Counted from the stretch's first letter, positions 38,079-48,187 are shown. The stretch: 64,000 nucleotides of DNA from Clostridium sp. CAG:590 (GCA_000431135.1 HF987815.1:51245-115244), one strand, 5' to 3'. Numbers and translations: made by a program. The notes: generated by a model from the sequence alone, not told the origin.

Positions 38079-38490
38079 ATTCCCCTGCACAGTGTGAACA
38101 TCCTAAGATAAATGCGAGGACACATGCGGAACACCTATTAGACAGCCGCAAATAAGTGCGATGGAAACAGTGCGAAATTTGTTATCATGAATAACAGTTG
38201 TAGGGGTGCAACATGTATCATAAGCAGGCATGTGGAGTACGCCAGCACTTGGCGAGTAATAGATATTTAGACGAACAAAAACAACCCTCATCATTCAAGG
38301 TAATATATTACCAATATAGTCAAATGATCAGGGTTGTTTTATTGTGAGTCTTATTATATATTACAAGCCTTAGTGTCTGCTGCGTACGAGCCATAATGCA
38401 AATGTGCCTGCGGTGATACTGTTGTAGCTTACAACTGTTGCCGCAACTTAATTATTTCGCACGTCCGTCATCTACACTATACAAGGGAAT
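38079..38490. repeat. Imperfect palindrome filling the gap between two flagellar genes
   Basis: The entire space between the convergent FliD-like and flagellin genes is an inverted repeat. Outer ends ATTCCCCTGCACAGTGT (38079) and ATTCCCTTGTATAGTGT (38490, minus strand). Inner blocks GTGCGAAAT (38170 with 38462) and AACAGTTGTA (38193 with 38439) share one centre at 38316; GCAGGCA (38224 with 38411) fits within three bases. The left arm has about 63 extra bases near its outer end. It has internal similarity to the valS palindrome at 22290-22767. No gene is evident. Confidence 0.75.
38281..38337. terminator. Bidirectional terminator at the palindrome centre
   Basis: ACAACCCT (38281-38288) pairs with AGGGTTGT (38330-38337), flanked by A and T runs, with a perfect GGTAATATATTACC palindrome inside. 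It can end both the FliD-like and the flagellin transcripts. Confidence 0.85.
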
Positions 38491-38491
38491 A

Positions 38492-39886
38492 TTATCTCTG
38501 GAAGAGCTGTAAAAGTCCCTCCGGTCGTGCATTCGACTTGATCAGCATCTGTAACGCACTCTGGCTCAATACATTCTGCTGTGTATATTCCGTTATTTCT
38601 TCTGCCATATCCGTATCTCTTATTCTGGATACAGCACTTGTCAGGTTCTCATCTGCCGTTTCCAGGTTATTTACTGTATGATCCAAACGATTCTGATATG
38701 CACCTAATGCAGACCGGATACCGGAAATCTTTGCAACCGCATCATCTACCCGTTCGATTGCCTCAGACGCATATGCATTGGTATATACATTAATATGATT
38801 GATCTCCAACGATTCAGCAGTCGTCTTACTAATGTTAACATTCAGCGTCTGCCCTTCGTTGTTTCCAATCTGAATTACCATCGGTCCTGCAGACAATACC
38901 GTAACAGTAGCATCTCCGATTCCGCCTGTCGGACTGTCAAGCTGTGCATCATATACCATCTTAAATCCGTTTTTATCTGTTACCGTAATACGATTCCCAT
39001 CTGTGTCAATGGTTGCGGTATCCGCAAATCCAATACGTTTTCCATTATCCGTCATAAACTCAGCCTTGGCATCTGTTCCATATACAGTTGGCTGATTGGT
39101 TCCTAATAACGCTCTTAAATCATCTGATGTAGCCTTTACAGTGATCGACTGGCTTTTACCACTCTGCTGGCTCACAAGTTCCCCTGTGGTAATATTATAG
39201 TCTATTCCAATCTTCGCTGCTGCGTTACGGATCTTCTCGTTTACATCATCGCTGGTATCCCCTTCTTCAACGCGGACTTCTAATCCATTGATCGTTACCG
39301 TTCCTGCCTGTTCTTTCGTAATCACAGTTCCGCCGGCAAGCACTGTCAGATTGGTCTTCGCCTGTGTTCCTGTCGCTTTCACAGTTATACCATACTCACC
39401 CGGTTCAATATCTCCACCAATCTCTACAATACTAAGTCCGTCTGTATCTACATAACCCTTCTTGTTCAGTTCTCCATTTAACAATTTTCTTCCGTTAAAT
39501 TCCGTTGATTCCGAAATACGGTCTAATTCCTCCTGCAACTGCCGAATCTCGTCCTGCATGGCATCCCTATCCACTTCCTCGTAGACTTCATTCGCTCCGC
39601 GAACCGCAAGTTCACGGATACGTGCCAAAATGGAATGTACTTCATCCAATGCGCCCTCTGCAGTCTGTATCAAAGAAATTCCGTCATTTGAGTTATCTAC
39701 CGCTTTGGACAATCCACGGATCTGCGCTTCCATTCTCTGTGAAATTGCTTTTGCCGCCGGATCATCCGATGACTTATTCACCTTATATCCGGACGAAAGT
39801 CTCTGCATTGATTTCGTCAGATTATTATTGATCGCATTCAGGTTATTATTCGCTGTATACGCCAGTGCGTTATGATTCAATCGCAT
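38492..39886 (-). CDS. fliC: Flagellin
   Basis: Filament protein of 464 residues. The N-terminal D0/D1 part is canonical (MRLNHNALAYTANNNLNAI, NLTKSMQRLSSGYKVNKSSDDPAA, AEGALDEVHSILARIRELAVRGAN). A variable middle (about 150-360) follows, then the C-terminal D1/D0 part (AIERVDDAVAKISGIRSALGAYQNRLDHTVNNL, DTDMAEEITEYTQQNVLSQSALQML). It ends GLLQLFQR rather than the usual LLR. The ATG at 39886 follows GAGGTGAT; an in-frame upstream ATG at 39910 lacks a ribosome site. Export probably uses the FliS-like chaperone at 8.3 kb. A sigma-28-like promoter lies upstream. Confidence 0.96.
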   Translation of the reverse strand: MRLNHNALAYTANNNLNAINNNLTKSMQRLSSGYKVNKSSDDPAAKAISQRMEAQIRGLSKAVDNSNDGISLIQTAEGALDEVHSILARIRELAVRGANEVYEEVDRDAMQDEIRQLQEELDRISESTEFNGRKLLNGELNKKGYVDTDGLSIVEIGGDIEPGEYGITVKATGTQAKTNLTVLAGGTVITKEQAGTVTINGLEVRVEEGDTSDDVNEKIRNAAAKIGIDYNITTGELVSQQSGKSQSITVKATSDDLRALLGTNQPTVYGTDAKAEFMTDNGKRIGFADTATIDTDGNRITVTDKNGFKMVYDAQLDSPTGGIGDATVTVLSAGPMVIQIGNNEGQTLNVNISKTTAESLEINHINVYTNAYASEAIERVDDAVAKISGIRSALGAYQNRLDHTVNNLETADENLTSAVSRIRDTDMAEEITEYTQQNVLSQSALQMLIKSNARPEGLLQLFQR

Positions 39887-39976
39887 ATAAATCACCTCAT
39901 TCTCTGTCATTCAGCGGTTCAAACATCCATTTTCGCACCGACTGTACAATTTATGATGATATCCTTATCCTCTACA

Positions 39977-42900
39977 TTACTTATCGGCTGCAACCCCCGT
40001 GAACTTAACAGCCGTCATCAACTGCTTTGCAACTTTATACAGGCGGCCGGTTGTAACCTCTCCATTCTCCGCCAGACCATATTGTGCCGGTTTGCTTCCG
40101 TCAAACCGAAGATCGCGAACCTCCATTCCAATCTTGGCAAACACGGAACGAAATGTAAGTTCATTCGCCTCTAATATGTGTTGACCTTCCTCTTTTTCTA
40201 ATGTAACATACCCTTCTATCTGATCATTTTCAACATGAATAAATGATTCCAGCTTCCCATATCGGGGCGTATCCATTGTTGCCGTGATCTCACCTGCATG
40301 TTCACCGTCCTGCAAAAGTGATATTTTCATAATGCTCACTTTGCCATCTACTACTAATGGCACCTGGAATACATCCTGCTCCACCGCTCTCATCGCAATC
40401 GGCATTCCGGCATTTAATAATTTTAACGACTGAATATCCATTGCCGTGATCGTACCATTTTGTTCCTTCGCATGGATCTCCTCCGATAAACCTGCACGGA
40501 TATTCTCCAATCCATAAAGAACATCCTGTTTTCCTTCCATATGTTCAAGAATGGCATCCTCTGTCTTTGTCACCTTGTCTTCCGATTCCTTTGACAAACC
40601 CTGCTTCATATCCCGGATCATTCCATAAATACCGTCTTTTCCATACATCACCTGATGCGCCGCCAATATATTCGTAACGGTAGATGGCATTTCATTTGCC
40701 TGCAGCATCATAGAAACTTCTTCCTCACAATCCAATGCCTGCTGCAAGGTTCTTGCAAGTTCTTCCGAAACCTGTGCGTCAGCCTCCGCTGTATCCCCGG
40801 TTCTGACCAATGCATTCAGTTCCTCAAAACTCATATTCCGGTAATCCACCTGCTCCAGATTCTTCAGAACCTGCGGCTTTATATGCCGCAAAATGCTACC
40901 CGACAGCGATTGATTATACGCGGTTTCCACCTGCTCTAAGATGCCCTTTGTATCCATATTCACATTTTCGCGTTCACCAAAGGAATCGTCTACTGCGACA
41001 TTCAATCCTTGTACTTTTCGACTCTTGTCAGCCGCAAATAAATTATGCAGCGTTACATCCTGTCCGTTCCGCACAACTGCACCGATGTCCTTTCCATGCG
41101 ATTTTTCAATCTTATCAAGCAGCCGATAAATGCCGATAAAACTTTTCCGTTCTTCCTGTGTAATGCCATTGGTCTTATCCAACTGGTATAAGAATTCAGA
41201 AAAACGCTGCTCATCCGTAATTCCCCGGATCTCTTTCTGCTGCATGATCTCTTCATTCAATCCATCTATTGTCATATTCAGCGGATTCTTATTCTCACGG
41301 ATCAGATTCAATACAATCTGTGGTGTCAGCGTCTCAAACATCTGTTGCACTTTTGCATCCGCGGATTTCACACTGACAATATTTTCTTTGGTCATTTCCA
41401 TCTGATTATATGCTAATATCCGTACCGCGCGCTGATTTGCCTCATTCCGGTCAAAATCCAGATCTTCCAAAATAGCATCCACATTTTGAAAGGCATCTGT
41501 GATCGAATCTCCCATATCCGCTCTCGGTTTTGTCATCATCGTTTCATACGCCTTACCCATCAGTGTTGCCTTCATATGGCTTGCGGTGTCATATAATCCA
41601 CCCACGGTTACAGCCGGGGTACGAACCATTTCTCCCAATGCATATGCAGGGAGATTCTTCAATCCGTCCGTTTTCGATAACGTCTCCTTCAACAGATCAA
41701 CGCCATCCGGAATATCATGCAGATCCTGTGAAGAAACCACCTGCTCATAATAATCTGCTTCCTGACTCTTAAGCGCATCAACCACTTTCGATAACGGTTT
41801 TGCGTCAATATTGATATCCTGCTTCACCAGACGGGTTGCTGCCTCCATTGTCATCGCCAGCCGGATCTCTTCCAATTGCCGTCTGGCAGTCACTGCTGCC
41901 GGATGATTGGAAAACATGGCATTTACCGCACCCGATCCTTCTCCGCTCAACGAAAGACTTGCGCCCTCTGCGCCCGTATTAAATGGTCGCCGGCTTGTCC
42001 GCACATTCATGTTGCGCATTGTACTATTATATAAATACGATATCGTAAGCGGCTTTCCCTGTGTTGCTGCTGTATCTACCACACTTGTTGTAATGGACTG
42101 TACCTTTTCTACCAACTGGCTTGCTCTCTCTGCTAACGTACTTCCACTGACTCTGGCATGCTCCGGGGAATTCCCAATCGCAACCTGTTCCTCGATATTT
42201 GCCTGCAACTGCGGCTCCTGCAAGCCACGCTGATTCAATGCCTGTACAGACATAAACATCCGAAGCGAATCTACCGTAACCGGAAGTTCATGCTGCAACA
42301 TAAACTTTGCACCTGCCAGACTTTGTTCTGTCACCGACATCCCCGCAGCCTCCGCAACAGCCGTTACCTGTGGATAAATGTCATTCCACACCTGCTGGTC
42401 AAGCGGTTTTTCTTGCGCCGGACTATCTGCATTTACACTATTCCGGGCAGTTTCTACATTGGCTATCGTAAAATCCATATCGTTCTGAATCATATAAATC
42501 ATCTGTTCATCACTGATATGCACTTTTTCCTGTTGTTTTCCCTCGGATGCTGTATCGACTCTGCCCGGCGAAACCCTTTCCTGTTCCGTATACGGAACAT
42601 TGACAACATATCCCTCGCTGTTAAGGCGACTGGTTCCCGGCCGGTAAGCCGGCTCTCCACCTCCATTTGCATTTGCTGCCGGATCCGTTGCGGCCGGAAT
42701 CTCCTCTGTCACCGGCATAACACTATCATCCACCGGTTCATTGCCAATCAGATGATTGCGTAATTTCCCAATGGTTTCCTTTACAATATCTCCAAGCTCC
42801 TTATTAACTTCTTCCCGATGTTCTCCGGAACGAATTGTGATGACCATTCCCATCAGATCAGACAACGCTGCATTACTGACATCAATCTGCATCATGCGAA

Positions 42901-43387
42901 GCTTTGCAATTTCATCCGCAGTTAAATTTCGCAGGATCTCTTTCTGGTTCTCTTTTGCTTTTTCCTCATCTAATGCACCGTCTAAGTTATCCTTGATCAT
43001 ATCGGAAATCTGTTCCGTGTTCTGCATCACCTGCGCGCTGGTTGCTGCTCCCAAATTCGCCGCCTGACCCTGCTGCTGTATACCAACTACTTTCAACGAT
43101 ACTTTGGAAACATCTGCCTGTTGTATTTTCAAATAAATGGTATCTCCCGGCTGTGCATTCTTTAACTCCTCGGTCGCCTTGGTCTGCAACTGAATCCCAT
43201 TCAGATCCAAAACCGGATTCTCTCCGCCTTTGACCAGCCTGCACGCCAACAGATCTCCAATCTGATTATTCCCCAATATACTTTGCCCTTTATTTCCGGT
43301 TTCTGTATTCCCTGCTGCTATATTACCAGCCTGCGCATTGCCAAATGCAGTCCGGTTCTGATTGTTTCCGCTAATCTGATAATTCAT
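39977..43387 (-). CDS. FliK-like flagellar hook-length control protein, large Lachnospiraceae form
   Basis: A 1136-residue hydrophilic protein. The N-terminus is Asn/Gly-rich (MNYQISGNNQNRTAFGNAQAG). A first compact domain (about 40-110, LLACRLVKGGENPVLDLNGIQLQTK) is followed by a long helical middle. The C-terminal 140 residues (QVPLVVDGKVSIMKISLLQDGEHAGEI, then KLESFIHVENDQIEGYVTLEKEEGQ) resemble the folded FliK C-terminal domain that signals the switch in export specificity. This is two to three times the usual FliK length. GAGGTGAT precedes the ATG at 43387, the same ribosome site as flagellin, which lies 90 bp downstream. Assignment by architecture and context. Confidence 0.65.
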   Translation of the reverse strand: MNYQISGNNQNRTAFGNAQAGNIAAGNTETGNKGQSILGNNQIGDLLACRLVKGGENPVLDLNGIQLQTKATEELKNAQPGDTIYLKIQQADVSKVSLKVVGIQQQGQAANLGAATSAQVMQNTEQISDMIKDNLDGALDEEKAKENQKEILRNLTADEIAKLRMMQIDVSNAALSDLMGMVITIRSGEHREEVNKELGDIVKETIGKLRNHLIGNEPVDDSVMPVTEEIPAATDPAANANGGGEPAYRPGTSRLNSEGYVVNVPYTEQERVSPGRVDTASEGKQQEKVHISDEQMIYMIQNDMDFTIANVETARNSVNADSPAQEKPLDQQVWNDIYPQVTAVAEAAGMSVTEQSLAGAKFMLQHELPVTVDSLRMFMSVQALNQRGLQEPQLQANIEEQVAIGNSPEHARVSGSTLAERASQLVEKVQSITTSVVDTAATQGKPLTISYLYNSTMRNMNVRTSRRPFNTGAEGASLSLSGEGSGAVNAMFSNHPAAVTARRQLEEIRLAMTMEAATRLVKQDINIDAKPLSKVVDALKSQEADYYEQVVSSQDLHDIPDGVDLLKETLSKTDGLKNLPAYALGEMVRTPAVTVGGLYDTASHMKATLMGKAYETMMTKPRADMGDSITDAFQNVDAILEDLDFDRNEANQRAVRILAYNQMEMTKENIVSVKSADAKVQQMFETLTPQIVLNLIRENKNPLNMTIDGLNEEIMQQKEIRGITDEQRFSEFLYQLDKTNGITQEERKSFIGIYRLLDKIEKSHGKDIGAVVRNGQDVTLHNLFAADKSRKVQGLNVAVDDSFGERENVNMDTKGILEQVETAYNQSLSGSILRHIKPQVLKNLEQVDYRNMSFEELNALVRTGDTAEADAQVSEELARTLQQALDCEEEVSMMLQANEMPSTVTNILAAHQVMYGKDGIYGMIRDMKQGLSKESEDKVTKTEDAILEHMEGKQDVLYGLENIRAGLSEEIHAKEQNGTITAMDIQSLKLLNAGMPIAMRAVEQDVFQVPLVVDGKVSIMKISLLQDGEHAGEITATMDTPRYGKLESFIHVENDQIEGYVTLEKEEGQHILEANELTFRSVFAKIGMEVRDLRFDGSKPAQYGLAENGEVTTGRLYKVAKQLMTAVKFTGVAADK
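39981..40007 (-). promoter_or_regulatory. Sigma-28 (FliA)-like promoter of flagellin
   Basis: TAAG (40004-40007), 15 bp, GCCGATAA (39981-39988) on the minus strand. It matches the flagellar sigma consensus TAAA-N15-GCCGATAA in all but one base. It lies inside the last codons of the upstream FliK-like gene and would give an 85-90-nt leader. Confidence 0.65.
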
Positions 43388-43523
43388 GCCATCACCTCGT
43401 TCTGTCACTGTACTATAATCTCATCTTTCCTTACGAACAAATATACACCGTCTCATAATACATATTTCGGATATTTTCTTCAAATTCTGAATACTGTGCT
43501 CACGAATGGCACATGCTCCGAAA

Positions 43524-43621
43524 TAAAAAAAGAAGTCATATGTGTCTGCCTTGTATCGTTTGAGCAGGCTGCATAAATAAAAACATGCCGGCGTACCATA
43601 AAGGCTCAACATATATGACTT
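43524..43621 (-). terminator. Long hairpin terminator of the 184-aa gene
   Basis: AAGTCATATGTGT (43533-43545) pairs with ACATATATGACTT (43609-43621). On the minus strand the hairpin is followed by CTTTTTTTATTT. The stretch between the 184-aa gene and the FliK-like gene (43388-43684) holds no gene. It also has repeated pieces such as GCACAGTAT near both of its ends. Confidence 0.75.
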
Positions 43622-43684
43622 TCTCTATATCTCTTTGCATGTGTTCCCCACACGTCTTCCAAAATTCCTATACTGTGCAGGGGG

Positions 43685-44239
43685 TTATTTTGTGATCTTC
43701 TTTGCCTGCTCCTGCTTTTTCTTCTCCTGCGCTTTCGCAGCCTTTCTTGCTTCCTTTTCCTTTTCTTCCTTTGCATATTCGTTCTGAAGCTCTCTCTGTT
43801 TCTTCCGCATCTTTGCTCCAAAACTCTTCTTCTTTGGCTCCTCGGCTGCTTTCTTCTTACCGCGCACGCTCTTGATCTCTGTAATATAGATACCACTTAC
43901 CATTGCTTTTACTTCGCATTTGGTTGGAAGATCATCAAAAATACCGTCATCACAGATCAAATTCAATGTCTGCGGACCAACCTTCGCCTTTACAATTGGC
44001 ATCTTTGCATTACGGAAACGCTTTGGTGTCTGTTCCATAACAACCTTTGGAAGTCCTGCATCTTTTAACTTCATCATCTTCTTATCAATGATCAGCATAG
44101 AAGTCTGCTGCGCAGCCGCCTGCATTTCTTCCTTCTGTGCCATCTGTTTCTTCTGCATCTTGTTACCTACAAAATACAACGCTACTAAAATACCGATCAA
44201 TACGGCAATCACAATCAATGTAATAACTAATGGACTCAT
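43685..44239 (-). CDS. Membrane-anchored basic protein, unknown function
   Basis: A 184-residue protein that I cannot name. Residues 1-25 form one membrane segment (MSPLVITLIVIAVLIGILVALYFVG), followed by a QMAQKEEMQAAAQQ helix. Residues 45-125 look like a small beta-rich domain (TPKRFRNAKMPIVKAKVGPQTLNLICDDGIFDDLP). The last 60 residues are highly charged and helical (KKKAAEEPKKKSFGAKMRKKQRELQNEYAKEEKEKEARK-type), a probable cytoplasmic coil. AAGGAGG precedes the start. It is followed in transcription by the terminator and then by the FliK-like gene. Confidence 0.7.
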   Translation of the reverse strand: MSPLVITLIVIAVLIGILVALYFVGNKMQKKQMAQKEEMQAAAQQTSMLIIDKKMMKLKDAGLPKVVMEQTPKRFRNAKMPIVKAKVGPQTLNLICDDGIFDDLPTKCEVKAMVSGIYITEIKSVRGKKKAAEEPKKKSFGAKMRKKQRELQNEYAKEEKEKEARKAAKAQEKKKQEQAKKITK

Positions 44240-44267
44240 ATATTATCCTCCTTGTCATAGTCCGGCA

Positions 44268-44993
44268 TCAATTGCCTGTCTCTCGTTTCATAGTATCTGC
44301 TATGATCTGCTGTACATACGCACCTGCATGTTTCCGCTGCTCTTTGGGCAGATCTTTCATATAAAAAGGTTCTCCGTAGACAACCGTAACATTACCACTC
44401 CGAATATCAAAACCCGGTCTTGCCTCTAACAAACCATCTGTACCGATCAACGTTACCGGAACCACCGGACAAGCCGCTTTCTCTGCCATCTTCAGACTTC
44501 CCTCTTTGAACGGCAACATTTCCGCCTGTTGGTTTCTGGTTCCTTCGGGACAGATTACCATAGAATGTCCACTCTTAATCTGTTCCGCACCTTTCCTGAT
44601 CATCTCCACTCCTGATCTTAAATCATTTCGATCCAGGAAAACACAGCAAATGTTACGCATCCACCAATTCAGCAGTGGGAACTTGTCCATCTCTGCTTTT
44701 GCCACAAAACCCGGTCGCTTTGTACTTGTCGTATGCAATACCAGAATATCAAAATAACTTCGATGATTGGAAACAAACAGCACCGGATCATCCGGAATAT
44801 TCTCCAATCCTTTTACCGTGATATGCACCCCTGCCTGGAACAACTCCCAGCGAAATGCCCAATATACAATAGCATTCCCTATCCGGAACCGCAATTCTTT
44901 ATTAAATTGTCCAATCAGCAAAAGTATGAAATGCACCGGTATCATTAATACCAGAAACAAAAACAAAAATGCCAATACAAGTACACTTCTCAT
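44268..44993 (-). CDS. 1-acyl-sn-glycerol-3-phosphate acyltransferase (PlsC family)
   Basis: Membrane-associated acyltransferase of 241 residues that adds the second fatty acid in phosphatidic acid synthesis. Catalytic motif NHRSYFDILV (near 77) and second motif PEGTRNQQAEMLPFKEG (near 148-164) are intact, as is PVVPVTLIGTD. An N-terminal hydrophobic segment (VLVLAFLFLFLVLMIPVHFILLLIG) anchors it. AAGGAG lies before the start. Upstream is malQ in the same direction. Exact acyl acceptor not provable from sequence. Confidence 0.88.
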   Translation of the reverse strand: MRSVLVLAFLFLFLVLMIPVHFILLLIGQFNKELRFRIGNAIVYWAFRWELFQAGVHITVKGLENIPDDPVLFVSNHRSYFDILVLHTTSTKRPGFVAKAEMDKFPLLNWWMRNICCVFLDRNDLRSGVEMIRKGAEQIKSGHSMVICPEGTRNQQAEMLPFKEGSLKMAEKAACPVVPVTLIGTDGLLEARPGFDIRSGNVTVVYGEPFYMKDLPKEQRKHAGAYVQQIIADTMKRETGN

Positions 44994-45021
44994 TCCTAAC
45001 TCCTTATCCGGATATTCTCAC

Positions 45022-46554
45022 CTATCTGCCATATAACTTGGCAGTTTCATACAATCTTTGTTCTAACTGTTCATTCATATCCTCCATGCGGAATCTCCAT
45101 GCCCAGTTTCCTTCCCCGACACCCGGTGTATTCATTCTTGCCCAGGAGTCTAAACATAACACATCCTGCATTGGTACAATTGCCATATTGGCAACAGAAG
45201 AGAAGCAGGCACGGATCAATGTCCAGCACACGTCTCCGCCGTCTGTGTTATAATATCTTCTCAATTTATCACGCGACTGTTCATAACATTTCTGATACCA
45301 GCCAAGTGTTGTATCATTATCATGTGTTCCTGTATAACACACACAGTTACGGATAAAATTATGCGGAAGAAAGCTATTCTCATCCGGATTCTCAAATCCA
45401 AACTGCAAAATCTTCATACCCGGAAGTCCAAACTTATCACGCAGATCAACAACTGACTGATCGATCTCACCCAGATCTTCCGCAATAATCGGCATATGAT
45501 AACCAAGTGTCGCCTCTAACTGTGTGAAGAAATTCACACCCGGAGCCTTCATCCATTTACCGTTCACAGCGGTCTCTTCTCCATAAGGAATTGCCCAATA
45601 TTTATCAAACCCTCTGAAATGGTCAATCCGAAGGAAATCAGCCAGCTTCAGCTGATGACGGATTCTCTTAAACCACCACTCATAACCGGTCTTGGTATGC
45701 TCGCTCCATTTGTAAAGCGGATTGCCCCAAAGCTGTCCGGTTGCTGAGAAATAATCCGGCGGTACACCTGCCACAGTCTTCGGATACCCCTTCGAATCAA
45801 GATCAAATAACTTTTTGTTGCACCATACATCCACGCTATCCCAGGCTACAAAAATCGGAATATCACCAACAACCTTGATGCCCTTGTCATTTGCATATTG
45901 CTTCAAAGCTGTCCACTGTCTATAGAACAGGAATTGGATAAACCGGTAATATTCTACTTCCGTTGCAAGTTTGCTCATCCAGTCTGCCTTCTGCTTTGCA
46001 GTCGGTTTCTTCAACGAATCCTCCCACATATACCATGGCGCACCCTGGAAATAATCTTTGCCTGCCATAAACAGTGCATAATCATCCAGCCAGTCTGAAG
46101 TCTTGCAGAATGCATCATACTCTGCCGCAAATTCCTCACTTGTAGAATAAGCATCATGGATATCCGGATCCTGATAACGCTCATATGCCTTCTTCAGCAA
46201 TCCGGTCTTAAATTCAATCGCCTTACCATACTCAACCTTGCATGGATCCCACTGTGGCATCTCATAAAAATCCTCATCCCATAAAAGACCTGCCTGACGA
46301 AGATCATCGACACTGATAATCAACGGCTGTCCGGCAAAGGATGAAAATGGTTGATATGGTGAATCACCAAAACCGGTATGGCCAAGCGGCAACACCTGCC
46401 AGAGATTCAATCCTGATTTCTCCAAAAAATCTATAAATGCATATGCTCCCGGTCCCAAATCTCCAATTCCATAGGATCCCGGAAACGATGTCGGATGTGC
46501 AAGTATTCCTGCATACTTGTCGTAATCCAAACCCAAACCTGAACTATCTACCAT
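45022..46554 (-). CDS. malQ: 4-alpha-glucanotransferase (GH77)
   Basis: Amylomaltase of 510 residues, transferring maltooligosaccharide units in glycogen or maltodextrin metabolism. GH77 features: AGILAHPTSFPGSYGIGDLG at the start, DIPIFVAWDSVDVWCN near 220, FLRIDHFRGFDKYWAIPYG with the catalytic Asp near 292, IIAEDLGEI with the acid/base Glu near 340, and CYTGTHDNDTTLGW near 395. GGAGG lies nine bases before the ATG at 46554, preferred over an in-frame GTG at 46572. It follows pgi in the same direction, from which a terminator separates it. Confidence 0.95.
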   Translation of the reverse strand: MVDSSGLGLDYDKYAGILAHPTSFPGSYGIGDLGPGAYAFIDFLEKSGLNLWQVLPLGHTGFGDSPYQPFSSFAGQPLIISVDDLRQAGLLWDEDFYEMPQWDPCKVEYGKAIEFKTGLLKKAYERYQDPDIHDAYSTSEEFAAEYDAFCKTSDWLDDYALFMAGKDYFQGAPWYMWEDSLKKPTAKQKADWMSKLATEVEYYRFIQFLFYRQWTALKQYANDKGIKVVGDIPIFVAWDSVDVWCNKKLFDLDSKGYPKTVAGVPPDYFSATGQLWGNPLYKWSEHTKTGYEWWFKRIRHQLKLADFLRIDHFRGFDKYWAIPYGEETAVNGKWMKAPGVNFFTQLEATLGYHMPIIAEDLGEIDQSVVDLRDKFGLPGMKILQFGFENPDENSFLPHNFIRNCVCYTGTHDNDTTLGWYQKCYEQSRDKLRRYYNTDGGDVCWTLIRACFSSVANMAIVPMQDVLCLDSWARMNTPGVGEGNWAWRFRMEDMNEQLEQRLYETAKLYGR

Positions 46555-46724
46555 GATATGATTCCTCCACACTCATTGTATCTCTCTTACAGAAGATGTT
46601 CTATATGTATCATTTGATCACTTCTATCAATTCCGCTGATCATTCAGCATCAGCACCACAAAATAATATTATACTTGGAATTGTTCGAAAGTACAAGAGA
46701 AAATACTGATACTTTCCTATAAAA

Positions 46725-46767
46725 TAAAAAAGAGTCGCCGAACCGTGGCATTCCACTTCGACGACTC
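46725..46767 (-). terminator. Terminator of pgi
   Basis: GAGTCG (46732-46737) pairs with CGACTC (46762-46767), with further inner pairs TTCG/CGAA and TGG/CCA. It is followed on the minus strand by six T. Confidence 0.9.
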
Positions 46768-46822
46768 ATCTTATTTTACTATATAGCTATGACTGACTCC
46801 AGCCCGCCATGCATAAAAGATC

Positions 46823-48187
46823 TTATTTCTCTTTTTTCATTCTCTCCAGAAGGACTTTTCTCTGCTCCTCGAAGCCCGGCTTACCAAGCAATGCGAACAT
46901 GTTCTTCTTGTAGCTCTCTACACCCGGCTGGTTGAATGGATTAACTCCTAATACATATCCGGATACACCGCAGGCAAACTCGAAGAAGTAGAATAACTCA
47001 CCTAAGTTAAACTCTGACATGTAAGGAACTGTGATCATAAGATTCGGAATCTCGCCATCTACATGGGCAAGAACGGTACCGTTCATAGCCTGCTTGTTGA
47101 TATAATCCACTGTTCTTCCTGCAAGATAGTTTAATCCATCTAAATCATCATCTTCCTGCTCCATAATGATCTTACGTCTTGGAGAACCGATGTTGACAAC
47201 AGTCTCGATATGATTCTTCGTACCATCCTGAATAAACTGTCCAAGTGAGTGTAAGTCTGTTGTAAAGTCGCAGGCTGTTGGGTAAATACCCTTACCATCT
47301 TTACCTTCTGACTCTCCAAACAACTGCTTCCACCACTCACCGATATAGTGAACAGATGGTGTATAATTTGCAAGAATCTCCATTGTCTTACCCTTCTCAC
47401 GAAGAATATTACGAAGTGCTGCATATTGTAACGCATCATTATGTTCAAAATCAGCCTCTAAGCAGGTCTGTCTTGCAGTTGCTGCACCTACCATTAACTG
47501 CTTAATATCTGCACCACTGACAGCGATTGGAAGTAAGCCTACTGCTGTAAGTACAGAGAATCTTCCTCCGACATCATCCGGTACAACAAATGTCTCAAAT
47601 CCTTCTTCATCTGCTAATTTCTTCAATGCACCCTTCTCTTTGTCAGTTGTTGCATAAATTCTCTTAGCAGCTTCCTTCTCTCCATACTTCTCAACCAATA
47701 ATTTACGGAATAAACGGAAAGCAATTGCAGGCTCCGTTGTTGTTCCGGACTTAGAAATAATATTGATAGAGAAATCTCTGTCTCCAACTACCTCTAACAA
47801 ATGCTCTAAGTATGTTGAGCTGATATTATTACCACAGAAATAGATCTCAGGACAACCCTGTCTCATATCTTTGTCGATCACATTGTAAAATGTATGACGC
47901 AATGCTTCAATTGCAGCTCTTGCTCCTAAATAAGAACCACCGATACCAATTACTAACAAAATATCGGAATCGCTCTGGATCTTCTTTGCTGCTGCCTTAA
48001 TGCGATTAAACTCTTCCTTATCATAATTCACTGGAAGATCGATCCAGCCAAGGAAATCATTTCCTTCACCGGTTCTTTCTAAAAGCGTCTTCTTTGCTTC
48101 TAAAACTCTGTCTTTCATAGCTACGATATCACTCTCATCTACCATGAACATCGCATTGCTATAGTCGAAACTAATGCTCTCTGCCAT
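46823..48187 (-). CDS. pgi: Glucose-6-phosphate isomerase
   Basis: Glycolytic enzyme of 454 residues, the short Gram-positive form, interconverting glucose-6-phosphate and fructose-6-phosphate. Sugar-phosphate site [11 protein letters not shown] near 80, [14 protein letters not shown] near 145-158, [21 protein letters not shown] signature near 205-225, catalytic Glu in [13 protein letters not shown] and His in [11 protein letters not shown], and the QPGVESYKK end. AAAGGAG precedes the ATG. It has its own promoter and terminator. Confidence 0.97.
   Translation of the reverse strand: MAESISFDYSNAMFMVDESDIVAMKDRVLEAKKTLLERTGEGNDFLGWIDLPVNYDKEEFNRIKAAAKKIQSDSDILLVIGIGGSYLGARAAIEALRHTFYNVIDKDMRQGCPEIYFCGNNISSTYLEHLLEVVGDRDFSINIISKSGTTTEPAIAFRLFRKLLVEKYGEKEAAKRIYATTDKEKGALKKLADEEGFETFVVPDDVGGRFSVLTAVGLLPIAVSGADIKQLMVGAATARQTCLEADFEHNDALQYAALRNILREKGKTMEILANYTPSVHYIGEWWKQLFGESEGKDGKGIYPTACDFTTDLHSLGQFIQDGTKNHIETVVNIGSPRRKIIMEQEDDDLDGLNYLAGRTVDYINKQAMNGTVLAHVDGEIPNLMITVPYMSEFNLGELFYFFEFACGVSGYVLGVNPFNQPGVESYKKNMFALLGKPGFEEQRKVLLERMKKEK

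Noticed and set aside
38085..38280. Cyclic-di-GMP riboswitch between the flagellar genes
   Set aside because: It would suit flagellar control, but the conserved GEMM core could not be found, and the segment lies after stop codons of convergent genes, not before a start.
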